The notes beneath the pieces were generated by a model. It saw nothing but the letters and a program-made list of their open reading frames with translations, was not told where the DNA came from and ran no database searches. 64,000 bases of DNA, from NCBI GenBank assembly GCA_946411635.1, contig CAMKES010000005.1, forward strand, positions 38,700-102,699. The letters run 5' to 3'. The translations under genes were made by a program, and so were the position numbers. This document shows positions 8,921 to 16,626 of this stretch, one piece after another. Position 1 is the first letter of the stretch. Each line of letters opens with the position of its first letter. The stretch is from an uncultured Clostridia bacterium (GTDB taxonomy: Bacteria > Bacillota > Clostridia > Christensenellales > CAG-138).

Positions 8921-9030
8921 CCTTCCCCTTGAGGGGAAGGGGGACCGCTTGCGGTGGATGAGGTGTGAACTTCGTGCAAGCAACACCTCATCAGTCGCCT
9001 TTGGCGACAGCCTCCCCTCAAGGGGAAGCC
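8921..9030. repeat. Palindromic intergenic repeat element (MITE-like)
   Basis: A 110-base non-coding element with terminal inverted repeats CTTCCCCTTGAGGGG (8922-8936) and CCCCTCAAGGGGAAG (9014-9028) and an inner inverted repeat GATGAGGTGT (8957-8966) / ACACCTCATC (8983-8992). Two mini-hairpins, CCGCTTGCGG and TCGCCTTTGGCGA, lie between the arms. It encodes no protein. Elements of this appearance are common between genes of gut Clostridia; whether it is mobilised in trans or acts as an RNA hairpin is unknown. Confidence 0.72.
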
Positions 9031-9091
9031 GCTTTTTTCAGAGCGCACTTATACACCACCATGCGGCGGCGTTACGTGCGCTTGTGAGCAA

Positions 9092-9130
9092 ACAAAAACC
9101 TTCCGGAAAGAAATTGTTTCCCGGAAGGTT
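9092..9130 (-). terminator. Terminator of the GNAT gene
   Basis: Inverted repeat AACCTTCCGG (9097-9106) / CCGGAAGGTT (9121-9130) followed on the minus strand by a U-rich run (AAAAA at 9094-9098 on the plus strand). It is about 45 bases beyond the acetyltransferase stop. Confidence 0.75.
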
Positions 9131-9173
9131 CAAATCCGGTTCATTCCGACAAACCGGAATTTGGCGAGCTGTT

Positions 9174-9683
9174 TTAGAGTTCCAAAACGGCAACGATCTC
9201 GTCTCCATCCATCTCGCCGTTTTCTATAAAACCGAAATCGTGATACAGCTTCGCAGCAACCTCATTTTCGGCTTCCCAGGAAGTGCTCCAAAGCGTATCC
9301 TCTCCGTCAGGAAAGCTGCGGATGTAGTCCAGCAGGAGCTTAAGTGCATCCCTGCCGTAGCCGCGCTTTTGATATCGCTGATCGATCATGAACCGCCACA
9401 GACAGTAATGCCTATAAGCCTCAGGCATTTTTTCGTATTCTTCGGAATTATGACCGATCATGGCGAAACCAACGGGAGTATCACCATCCCAGATGCCAAA
9501 GGCCTGTACAAATTTGCCGTCGGCCAAGGTATCATATGCCTGCGCCAGGCTGACTGCGTTCGAGGCCACGAAGTTCTCCTGGCCTTTTGCGACTCTAAGG
9601 TCCATCAGCGTCCAAAAGTTCTCTTTGTCTGTCTTCACTAAGTGAAGGCCCTTATTTTTGAGCTCGCAGTTTGTGTTATCCAT
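9174..9683 (-). CDS. GNAT-family N-acetyltransferase (polyamine-acetyltransferase-like)
   Basis: 169 residues. The acetyl-CoA binding motif A is visible as LWRFMIDQRYQKRGYG (Q/RxxGxG/A form), and motif B as ENEVAAKLYHDFGF near the C-terminus. The overall pattern resembles the BltD/spermidine acetyltransferase group, but the substrate is not certain. A GGAGG ribosome site stands seven bases before the ATG. Base composition is clearly lower in G+C than the genes on either side, and it shares this with the next gene, suggesting acquisition from another lineage. Confidence 0.85.
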   Translation of the reverse strand: MDNTNCELKNKGLHLVKTDKENFWTLMDLRVAKGQENFVASNAVSLAQAYDTLADGKFVQAFGIWDGDTPVGFAMIGHNSEEYEKMPEAYRHYCLWRFMIDQRYQKRGYGRDALKLLLDYIRSFPDGEDTLWSTSWEAENEVAAKLYHDFGFIENGEMDGDEIVAVLEL

Positions 9684-9718
9684 TGTAATACCTCCGAGAA
9701 TCCCGATTTTGGCAATAT

Positions 9719-9742
9719 CCCGACAAATCCCGATTTGTCGGG
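9719..9742. promoter_or_regulatory. Operator-like palindrome at the transcription start of the GNAT gene
   Basis: Perfect inverted repeat with ten-base arms, CCCGACAAAT (9719-9728) and ATTTGTCGGG (9733-9742), separated by four bases. It begins four bases after the minus-strand -10 box, so it covers the expected start point and 5' leader. It could bind a repressor dimer or form a stable 5' RNA hairpin. Confidence 0.6.
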
Positions 9743-9745
9743 CTG

Positions 9746-9774
9746 ATTATACCACAGCGAAGCCGGTAAGGCAA
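9746..9774 (-). promoter_or_regulatory. Promoter of the GNAT gene
   Basis: Minus-strand TTGCCT (9769-9774), 17-base spacer, TATAAT (9746-9751). Confidence 0.82.
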
Positions 9775-9777
9775 CGA

Positions 9778-9814
9778 GAAAACCTCTCTTGCCCCGGTAG
9801 ACAAAAGAGGTTTC
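9778..9814 (-). terminator. Probable terminator of the serine hydrolase gene
   Basis: Stem AAACCTCT (9780-9787) / AGAGGTTT (9806-9813) with an 18-base loop and a short U-rich tail on the minus strand. It lies about 100 bases beyond the serine hydrolase stop and abuts the GNAT promoter. The tail is weak. Confidence 0.5.
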
Positions 9815-9914
9815 TTTGATGGGAAAGAGCGCGTAAAAGGACACCAAAGCATAGAAAGGCCGCCGAAAAGCACACCGTTATAAAACGATAAACCGGAAGC
9901 CGCAGCATCTCCGC

Positions 9915-11273
9915 TTACAGTTTCTTGCAGGTATAATCATCGTATAACAGGCAGCCGTCGCCGAAGGTCAGCTCCAGCATGCCAGCTTTCCGACCGAACT
10001 TGTTTTTGCCGATGGGATAGAGGCGGAACTCCATTTCGTCGCCGTCATCGTCGACAGCCTTCGCGAAGAGCTCTCCTGCATTAAGATAAACTTCGTCAAT
10101 GGCGAAGCCGTCATTCTCCGGATGCTCGTACCTGCCGCAGAACGACGCCCACCCTGATCTGTCCATATCCTCGTCCCCAAGATCCTCGATACAGGTGATG
10201 GGCGCCGGTTCTTTATCCCTTGCGATCTCCCGCATTCCGGTCTCAAAGCTATCGAGGCCCCGGACGTCGTCAGTCTCGCGGCAGTTCAGCAGGACGAACA
10301 CTCTGTTCGCGTCGATGAAGCGTTCAAACCACGTGTTGAAGCCCGCCCAGCCTCCGCTGTGGGTGAGTATGAGGCCGAGGTTTTCATCGTTTTCGATACC
10401 CCATCCGAAGCCGTAACTTCCGCCTTCGTCATTGTCAACGGGTTCTCCGTTATTGAGCATGGCCGGGGCAGACATGAGCTTTTGCTCCTCTGCGCTCAGG
10501 ACAAGGTTTTCCCTCAGCGCCTTATCCCATTTGAACAGATCCAAAATGTTGCTGTAAACGTAGCCGCAGCCGGCGCCGCCATCGAGCAGAGTGAAGTAGT
10601 CCTTCCACCCCGTGTCTTCGGCGCTTATAAACCCGCCCTCGCCGCGGAACATTCCGCAGACGCCGTTCTCGATCGTAATGCCGTCCTTATATGGATGGCC
10701 TACAAAGGTTGAGGTCAGGCAGGCAGGCTCGAAAACGTTCTGCTTCATAAAGTCCTCAAACGGGACTCCGGAAACCTTTTCAACGATCTGCGCCAGCAGA
10801 CAATAGCCAGTGTTGGAATACTCGTACCTTTCACCCGGCCTAAATTCCGGTTCTTCTCCGCTTTCCGCAAGGAAGCGAACGATCACTTCGTTCCCGGGGA
10901 TACGGTTTTCAGCCTTCGCTGTTTCGATCACCCAGTCCATATAATCGGGCAGCCCGCCGGTATGCGTCAGAAGATGACGAACGGTCACGCCTTTATAAGG
11001 GATCTGCGGGAAAAACTTCATTATCTCGTCGTCGAGGCTCAGGAGTCCTTTCCGCATCAGGAGCATTATCGCACTTGCTGTGAACTGCTTCGATACCGAA
11101 GCAAGGTTGAATATGCTGTCCTCCTTCATAGGAAGCGTATCGCCGCTGTCACGGAAACCGACCGCACCCTTGGATACGACCTCACCGTGCTCTGCATATA
11201 GCCAGGTTCCCGTGAAAACGCCTTTTTCATACGCCTCCCGGACGAAGTTTTCCATGATCGTTTTTTTATCCAT
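9915..11273 (-). CDS. Serine hydrolase, class C beta-lactamase / penicillin-binding-protein fold
   Basis: 452 residues counted from MDKKTIMENF, chosen because GGAGG stands five bases before this ATG; an upstream in-frame ATG (11291) lacks such a site. The active-site serine motif SxxK is in NLASVSKQFTAS, the YxN motif in YEYSNTGYCLL, and the KTG-equivalent is HSGGWAGF. LTHTGGLPDY is a family hallmark. No signal peptide is evident, so it may be cytoplasmic. Members act as esterases, D-aminopeptidases or peptidases; resistance to beta-lactams cannot be assumed. Base composition is lower in G+C than the surroundings, like the GNAT gene. Confidence 0.88.
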   Translation of the reverse strand: MDKKTIMENFVREAYEKGVFTGTWLYAEHGEVVSKGAVGFRDSGDTLPMKEDSIFNLASVSKQFTASAIMLLMRKGLLSLDDEIMKFFPQIPYKGVTVRHLLTHTGGLPDYMDWVIETAKAENRIPGNEVIVRFLAESGEEPEFRPGERYEYSNTGYCLLAQIVEKVSGVPFEDFMKQNVFEPACLTSTFVGHPYKDGITIENGVCGMFRGEGGFISAEDTGWKDYFTLLDGGAGCGYVYSNILDLFKWDKALRENLVLSAEEQKLMSAPAMLNNGEPVDNDEGGSYGFGWGIENDENLGLILTHSGGWAGFNTWFERFIDANRVFVLLNCRETDDVRGLDSFETGMREIARDKEPAPITCIEDLGDEDMDRSGWASFCGRYEHPENDGFAIDEVYLNAGELFAKAVDDDGDEMEFRLYPIGKNKFGRKAGMLELTFGDGCLLYDDYTCKKL

Positions 11274-11306
11274 AATTGCCTCCATAAACATCGATTTGCC
11301 GCATTG

Positions 11307-11335
11307 ATTCTATCACGGATTCCGAAAAGGTGCAA
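11307..11335 (-). promoter_or_regulatory. Promoter of the serine hydrolase gene
   Basis: Minus-strand TTGCAC (11330-11335), 17-base spacer, TAGAAT (11307-11312), about 30 bases before the chosen start codon. Confidence 0.78.
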
Positions 11336-11337
11336 CG

Positions 11338-11373
11338 AAAAAGCACAATCGACAAAAACCGACTGTGCTTTTG
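11338..11373 (-). terminator. Terminator of the esterase gene
   Basis: Nine-base stem AAAAGCACA (11339-11347) / TGTGCTTTT (11364-11372) with U run on the minus strand, 45 bases after the esterase stop codon. The A/T ends of the stem make it potentially bidirectional. Confidence 0.75.
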
Positions 11374-11417
11374 AAAATCCCTCTTGACAAATCTCCTCCG
11401 GGCAGTCCTTTTTCGGT

Positions 11418-12170
11418 TCAGAACAGATAGCGCATGAAAACGGGGATGCGTTTTTCCCAGTCCGCCTCGCGATGCTTCGCGCCCGGAATCACGGCAGCGG
11501 CGACGTCGGCGCCGGCCTTCGAAAGCGCCTTTGCGGTTTCGAATATCCCCGAGAGTGCGAAGCGGCGTTTGAAGATCTCATCCGTGCCCATGTCCAGATA
11601 GATGCGCGTGCCGGGCGCGATCGGGGCGGTGCGGATCAGCTCCTTCATCTTCGACGGCGAGACCCACAGACTCGGCGACAGCGCGGCGGCGCGCGAGAAG
11701 ACGTGATTGTACGCCGTGATCGCGTAGATCGACATCAGCCCGCCCATCGAGCTGCCCGCGATCAGCGTGTGTTCGCGGTCCGGCAGCGTGCGGTACGTGC
11801 GGTCGATCTCCGGCTTCAGCACGGTCGTGAACCAGTCCATCGTGACCCTGCCGAGCCCCTCGACGGCGCCGATCGGCTTCGGCGCGCAAAAATCCCACGG
11901 CGAGTACTCGAACAGCCGTCTGAAGCCCTCCGGATTGCATTCGACGGCGACGAGGATCAGCGGAAGCTTCGCACGGTCGAGGTATTCCTTCATGCCCCAG
12001 CTTTTGCCGTAGGTGGCGTGGGAATCGTAGAACACGTTGTGCCCGTCGAACATATAGAGCACCGGATAACGCGTATCGGTCCTGCCGTAATCCTTCGGCA
12101 GATACACGTACAGCCTGCGCGGCTTTTCGGTCGGAAGCGCGGGGATCCGGATTTTCGTGACGCGGATCAT
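11418..12170 (-). CDS. Alpha/beta-hydrolase esterase (esterase D / enterochelin-esterase-like)
   Basis: 250 residues with the PF00756-type layout: N-terminal RRLYVYLPKDYGRTDTRYPV followed by LYMFDGHNVF, the nucleophile elbow GSSMGGLMS, the acid in DMGTDEIF and the histidine in KHREADW. No signal peptide, so it is intracellular. Relatives hydrolyse siderophore esters, S-formylglutathione or acyl-carbohydrate esters; no context points to one of these. A GGAGG site eight bases upstream supports the start. Confidence 0.85.
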   Translation of the reverse strand: MIRVTKIRIPALPTEKPRRLYVYLPKDYGRTDTRYPVLYMFDGHNVFYDSHATYGKSWGMKEYLDRAKLPLILVAVECNPEGFRRLFEYSPWDFCAPKPIGAVEGLGRVTMDWFTTVLKPEIDRTYRTLPDREHTLIAGSSMGGLMSIYAITAYNHVFSRAAALSPSLWVSPSKMKELIRTAPIAPGTRIYLDMGTDEIFKRRFALSGIFETAKALSKAGADVAAAVIPGAKHREADWEKRIPVFMRYLF

Positions 12171-12203
12171 GGGAAAACCCTCCGTTCGGTTTATTTCGAT
12201 CCC

Positions 12204-12233
12204 ATTTTACACGCCGTTTCCCGCGCCCGTCAA
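12204..12233 (-). promoter_or_regulatory. Probable promoter of the esterase gene
   Basis: Minus-strand TTGACG (12228-12233), 18-base spacer, TAAAAT (12204-12209), 34 bases before the start codon. Confidence 0.65.
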
Positions 12234-12284
12234 CGCCGTCAACCTCCGGTTGATCGTTTTTTTTGCAATTCAACCGCAAACGGA

Positions 12285-12313
12285 TGGTCAAACGGAGCGA
12301 AATGTGATATAAA
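12285..12313 (+). promoter_or_regulatory. Probable promoter of the tldD-tldE operon
   Basis: TGGTCA (12285-12290), 17-base spacer, TATAAA (12308-12313), about 48 bases before the tldD start. The -35 box matches the consensus only moderately. Confidence 0.5.
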
Positions 12314-12360
12314 TACAGTATACGGACACAGGGCCGAATTTCAGGAAAGGAACCAATCAG

Positions 12361-13746
12361 ATGATACCGGATCTTTTGACAGACAAAAAATACCTGTTTG
12401 CCGCCGGCGCCAACACGGAGCTCAGAGCGCAGCGCAATCTGAACCGGCGCGTCGTGCTGCTGAACGGCAACCTCGTCAACAACGTGCAGACGGACCAGTT
12501 CGGCGTTTCCGCGCGCGTGTACGAGAACGGCGTGTACGGCTTCTCGTCCACGGGCGAGTACAGCGAGGAGACCGTAAAGGACGTGCTGAAGGCGGCAAGC
12601 GAGAACGCGGCGTTCCTGGCGGGACACGCGGGCAGGGGCAAGGGCCCGCACAAGCCGATGCCCGCCGCAAGACGCTTTACCGCGTACGACCTTGCGAACG
12701 TGGAGCAGAAAACGTACATCGCGTTCGCGCAGGCGCTGGACGCGTACATTGCGGAGAAATACCCCGACCTTCTGAGCCGCACGATCGTGGCGACGGCAGA
12801 CTCGATGGAAAAGCTGCTGTGCGTCAGCAACGGCGCCGACGGACACAGCGTGCTGCCCAGAAGCTACGTCTATATCATCATGACCGCGGCGACGCCGGAC
12901 GGCAAGCCCGTGGAGCTTTATAAGGTGCTCGGCGGCTACGGCACGTTCGACCGGAACTTCCGGGATCCGAAGGACTGTTACGCGGCGATCGACGCGCTCT
13001 ATGACCGCGTGCGGCAGAAGGCGGAGGGCGTCTATCCCGAGGCGGGCAACAAGACCGTTATCCTCGGCGGCATCCTGTCCGGCATGCTCGCGCACGAGGC
13101 GGTCGGCCACACGGTCGAGGCGGACCTCGTGATCGGCGGTTCCGTCGCCGGTCCGAACCTCGGAAAGCGCGTCGGAAGCGACCTGGTCAACCTCGTGGAC
13201 TTCGCGCACACCGCGTTCGGAAAGCCGACGCCGCTGCCGATCCACGTCGACGACGAGGGCACCGAGGCGACGGACGCCGTGCTGATCAGGGACGGCATTC
13301 TCACCGGCTACATGAACAGCCGCGAGACCGCCGAGCGCTTCGGGATGGTCCCGACCGGCAACGCGCGCGCGTTCCTGTTCTCCGACGAGCCGCTGATCCG
13401 CATGCGCAACACGGCGGTGCTGCCCGGCACGTCGAAGCTCGAAGACATGATCGCGTCGATCGACGACGGGTACTATCTTACGGACACCAACAACGGCCAG
13501 GCGGACACGACCGGCGAGTTCATGTTCGGCGTGACCTTCGGCTATGAGATCAAGAACGGCAAGCTCGCGCGGCCGCTGCTCGACACTACGATCTCGGGCG
13601 TCGCGTTCGAGATGCTGAAGACCGTGGATATGATCTCGGACGAGATGATCTGGGCAAGCTCCGGCATGTGCGGCAAAAAACAGCCGATGCCCGTGGGCAT
13701 GGGCGGTCCCGCGATCAAGTGCCGCGTGACCATCGGCGGACGGTAA
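12361..13746 (+). CDS. tldD: TldD-type metalloprotease
   Basis: 461 residues. The zinc-binding motif is HEAVGHTVEAD (HExxxH) near residue 245. The C-terminal half contains the usual DDEGTEATDAVLIRDGIL and NTAVLPGTSKLEDMI blocks. With TldE it forms a heterodimer in which an unfolded peptide is threaded to the zinc site of TldD; known roles are maturation of modified peptides and toxin-antitoxin turnover. The AAAGG ribosome site is adequate. It lies 13 bases before tldE. No obvious precursor peptide gene was seen nearby. Confidence 0.92.
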   Translation: MIPDLLTDKKYLFAAGANTELRAQRNLNRRVVLLNGNLVNNVQTDQFGVSARVYENGVYGFSSTGEYSEETVKDVLKAASENAAFLAGHAGRGKGPHKPMPAARRFTAYDLANVEQKTYIAFAQALDAYIAEKYPDLLSRTIVATADSMEKLLCVSNGADGHSVLPRSYVYIIMTAATPDGKPVELYKVLGGYGTFDRNFRDPKDCYAAIDALYDRVRQKAEGVYPEAGNKTVILGGILSGMLAHEAVGHTVEADLVIGGSVAGPNLGKRVGSDLVNLVDFAHTAFGKPTPLPIHVDDEGTEATDAVLIRDGILTGYMNSRETAERFGMVPTGNARAFLFSDEPLIRMRNTAVLPGTSKLEDMIASIDDGYYLTDTNNGQADTTGEFMFGVTFGYEIKNGKLARPLLDTTISGVAFEMLKTVDMISDEMIWASSGMCGKKQPMPVGMGGPAIKCRVTIGGR

Positions 13747-13759
13747 GGAGGGATAAACC

Positions 13760-15061
13760 ATGATCGAAACGCTGAAACAAACGGCAAAGAAGGTTCTCGA
13801 CGCGCTTCAGAACGAGGGCGCGGAACAGAGCGAGACCACGGTGACCTACACCGTGACGCATGAATTCAACGTGGACGGCGGCGCGTTCAGCCTGTTCCGC
13901 ACGTTGTTCGACAAGAAGCTGACGATGAGCGGGATCACGGCCGGCAAACGCGGCACGGTCTCGCAGAACCGCTGGGACGACGCGACGGTCGCGGAGAGCG
14001 CGAAGGCGTGCATGGACGCGGCGAACGCGTCGATGCCGGACGACGCATGGCAGATCGCGCCGCTCACGAAAAACGAAGACTTTACGCTCGGCGAGGTCCG
14101 GCCCGATCTCGACCGGCTGTTTATGCGCTGCAGGGAACTGATGGATACGATCCGGGACCGCTTCCCGAAGATCATCATGGAACAGATGATCGTTTCGCAC
14201 CGCGAAAGATTCGAGGTCAAAGCGAACTCGAACGGCGTGCTGTTCTCCACGCACGGCGGCAGCTATGAGGCGATGCTGATGTACAGCGCGCACGAGGGAG
14301 AAAAGGCGTCCTCGTTCTTCGGCGGCGGCGTGATAACGGACAATCTCGACAAGCCGTTCATCGCGTGCGGCTCGATCGAAACCGACCTTGAAAACGTCGA
14401 AAAGCAGATCGAGACCGAAAGCGTCGAAGGCAAGTTCGAGGGCACGATGGTGCTGATGCCCGGCTGCGCGGGCGAGCTGATCGGCGGCATGCTGATGAAT
14501 TTCGCGGGCGAGCAGGGACTGCTTTCCGGCACGAGCCCGTGGAAGGAGAAGCTCGGCGAACCGGTCGCCGACGAACGGCTGACTGTTTCGATTGCGCCGC
14601 TCGACGAGCGCATCGTCTGCGGAGAACGGTATACGGACGAGGGCTTCCCGGCGAAGAACTATGACATCATCCGAAACGGACGGCTCGAGGCGTTCGCGCT
14701 CGGGCTCTACGCTTCGAACAAGCTCGGACTTGCGCGCGCGGAAAACGACAGCTACAACATGATCGTGGCGCCGGGCGACAAGCCGCTTTCGGAGATCATC
14801 GCGTCGATCGACAGGGGCATCCTTGTGGGACGCTTCTCGGGCGGTCAGCCGGCTTCGAACGGCGACTTCTCCGGCGTGGCGAAGAACAGCTTCCTGATCG
14901 AAAACGGCAGGATCGGTTCCGCGCTTGCGGAGACCATGATCAGCGGCAACCTCGCGGAGATGCTGCGTCGCGTCCGCGCGATCTCGAAGGAAACGGTTGC
15001 GGAAGGCATGACCGTGCTTCCGTACCTCGCGTTCGACGGCATCACCGTCTCGGGCAAATGA
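13760..15061 (+). CDS. pmbA: TldE/PmbA-type subunit, partner of TldD
   Basis: 433 residues, PmbA/TldE family, which lacks the zinc-binding HExxxH motif and serves as the structural partner of TldD. Diagnostic blocks are GTMVLMPGCAGELIGGM, DEGFPAKNYDIIRNGRLEAF and GRFSGGQPASNGDFSGVAK. It starts 13 bases after tldD with a GGAGGG ribosome site and overlaps the following gene by four bases (ATGA), so all three genes are translated from one message. Confidence 0.92.
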   Translation: MIETLKQTAKKVLDALQNEGAEQSETTVTYTVTHEFNVDGGAFSLFRTLFDKKLTMSGITAGKRGTVSQNRWDDATVAESAKACMDAANASMPDDAWQIAPLTKNEDFTLGEVRPDLDRLFMRCRELMDTIRDRFPKIIMEQMIVSHRERFEVKANSNGVLFSTHGGSYEAMLMYSAHEGEKASSFFGGGVITDNLDKPFIACGSIETDLENVEKQIETESVEGKFEGTMVLMPGCAGELIGGMLMNFAGEQGLLSGTSPWKEKLGEPVADERLTVSIAPLDERIVCGERYTDEGFPAKNYDIIRNGRLEAFALGLYASNKLGLARAENDSYNMIVAPGDKPLSEIIASIDRGILVGRFSGGQPASNGDFSGVAKNSFLIENGRIGSALAETMISGNLAEMLRRVRAISKETVAEGMTVLPYLAFDGITVSGK

Positions 15062-15612
15062 CCGGGGACGTGCGCGAACGCAAAAAAGCGCTGCGAAAAG
15101 CGGTCAAAGCAAGGGTAAGCGCGCTTTCCGACGCGTACCGCGCCGCCGCGAGCGACGCGATCCAGCAGGCGGTGCTCGATTCGGCGGAATACCGTGCCGC
15201 AAAAACGATCTTTCCGTATATTGCCGTGCCGACCGAGCCGGACACGCGCCGCGTCATCGAACGGGCGCTTTCCGACGGCAAGCGCGTATACGTGCCGAAA
15301 TGCGTGAGCAGAACCGAAATGATCGCCGTGCGGATCGGAGGTCTCGGAGATCTCGCGCCCGGCGCGTACGGCATACCGGAGCCGGTCGACTGTTCCGAGA
15401 CCGCTTCGCCGGACGAGATCGATCTGATCCTCGTGCCGTGCGTGTCCGCTTCGAAGGACGGGAAACGCCTCGGACACGGGGCGGGCTACTACGACCGCTT
15501 CCTTGCGGAGAGCCGCGCAAAAACGCTCTGTCTGTGCTTCCGCGAGGCGCTGTCCGACGAGATCCCGACGGACGAAAACGACGTGCGCGTCGACCGCGTG
15601 CTGTCTGACTGA
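15058..15612 (+). CDS. 5-formyltetrahydrofolate cyclo-ligase
   Basis: 184 residues, usual length. N-terminal basic helix RERKKALRKAVKAR, the substrate block FPYIAVPTEPDTR and the ATP/Mg signature GKRLGHGAGYYDRFL are diagnostic. It converts 5-formyl-THF to 5,10-methenyl-THF with ATP, salvaging a folate by-product that inhibits C1 enzymes. It is coupled to tldE by an ATGA overlap; the pairing has no obvious functional logic and may be only an operon convenience. Confidence 0.93.
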   Translation: MTGDVRERKKALRKAVKARVSALSDAYRAAASDAIQQAVLDSAEYRAAKTIFPYIAVPTEPDTRRVIERALSDGKRVYVPKCVSRTEMIAVRIGGLGDLAPGAYGIPEPVDCSETASPDEIDLILVPCVSASKDGKRLGHGAGYYDRFLAESRAKTLCLCFREALSDEIPTDENDVRVDRVLSD

Positions 15613-15619
15613 CAAAAGA

Positions 15620-15645
15620 AAAGCGGCAGTTTTCACTGCCGCTTT
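15620..15645. terminator. Bidirectional terminator between the cyclo-ligase and amidase genes
   Basis: Stem AAAGCGGCAG (15620-15629) / CTGCCGCTTT (15636-15645) with T7 on the plus side and a U-rich tract on the minus side. It separates two convergent genes and serves both. Confidence 0.87.
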
Positions 15646-15648
15646 TTT

Positions 15649-16479
15649 TCATTGGGTTCGTCGGATCGTGTAAACGTCCGTCCGGCGCTGACGCAGCACC
15701 GGGATCTCGTTCCGGACCCGGTCGACCAGCGCAAGGTCGAGCGCTGCAAAGAGCACGCATTCCTTCTCGTCCGCTTCCGCAAGCACCTCGCCCCACGGCG
15801 AGCAGACGATCGAATGCCCCCACGAGCGGTACGACGCGGTCTCGTCGCGCGCGGGCGCCGTGCCGACGGTGAAGACCTGATTGTCGACCGCGCGGCAGCG
15901 GAACAGCAGTTCCCAGTGCGCGGGTCCGGTCGTCATGTTGAACGCCGCGGGAACGAGGAGGATCCTTGCGCCCGCGTCGGTCATGAGCCGCGAGAGCTCC
16001 GGGAACCGGAGATCGTAGCAGATGCAGAGCCCGATCCTGCCGAACGGCGTATCGAAGACGGTCACAGAATCCCCGGGCGAAAGCGTGTCGGATTCAAAAA
16101 ACCGCTGCCCGCCCTTCACGTCGATGTCGAACAGGTGCATCTTGCGGTGCTTCGCGATGCAGGTCCCGTCCGGATCGAAGACGTACGCGGTGTTGTACAC
16201 GCGATCGCCTTCCCGCTCCGCGATCGAGCCGCCGCACAGATATACGCGCTTTTCCTTCGCGAGCGCGGAAAGGAATTGCCGGGACGGACCGCCGTCCGGC
16301 TCCGCAAAGTCCGGGAAACGCTTTGCATCGTACGGACCGTTCCACATCTCGGGCAGCATGACGAGATCCGTCCCTTCCGGGACCGTATCGACCAGCTCTC
16401 GGATATGCGCGTACGTTTCCCGCTTCGAGGGTTTCGGAAGCAGCTGGATGCACGCGAGCCGCAAAAGATTCCGTTCCAT
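15649..16479 (-). CDS. Carbon-nitrogen hydrolase (nitrilase superfamily, omega-amidase-like)
   Basis: 276 residues from MERNLLRLAC; an in-frame GTG two codons earlier is less likely because AGGTGC places the ribosome site for the ATG. The catalytic Glu-Lys-Cys triad is visible: E in VMLPEMWNGPY, K in HRKMHLFDID and C in GLCICYDLRFPEL. The HLFDIDV block is typical of the omega-amidase/NIT2 branch, which hydrolyses alpha-ketoglutaramate and similar amides. Single gene; no clear functional link to its neighbours. Confidence 0.88.
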   Translation of the reverse strand: MERNLLRLACIQLLPKPSKRETYAHIRELVDTVPEGTDLVMLPEMWNGPYDAKRFPDFAEPDGGPSRQFLSALAKEKRVYLCGGSIAEREGDRVYNTAYVFDPDGTCIAKHRKMHLFDIDVKGGQRFFESDTLSPGDSVTVFDTPFGRIGLCICYDLRFPELSRLMTDAGARILLVPAAFNMTTGPAHWELLFRCRAVDNQVFTVGTAPARDETASYRSWGHSIVCSPWGEVLAEADEKECVLFAALDLALVDRVRNEIPVLRQRRTDVYTIRRTQ

Positions 16480-16567
16480 AAGCACCTGCCTTTCCGACCG
16501 TGCCGGCCGGTTTTTTTCATTATACCGCGCTGCGTGAAGAAAAGAAAGCGGTTCGGGAAAAAACGCA

Positions 16568-16596
16568 TTGCATTCTGACGTGATTTGCTTTACACT
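16568..16596 (+). promoter_or_regulatory. Probable promoter of the PPTase-fusion gene
   Basis: TTGCAT (16568-16573), 17-base spacer, TACACT (16591-16596). The implied start near 16603 rules out the in-frame start at 16585 and supports the GTG at 16627. Confidence 0.62.
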
Positions 16597-16626
16597 TTAG
16601 AAAACGAGACCGCGAAAGGAAGAACG

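Noticed and set aside
11578..13761. A 727-codon open frame on the minus strand opposite tldD and the esterase
   Set aside because: It is antisense to the well-supported TldD protein, has arginine-, alanine- and valine-rich composition typical of shadow frames in high-GC DNA, and no recognisable motif.
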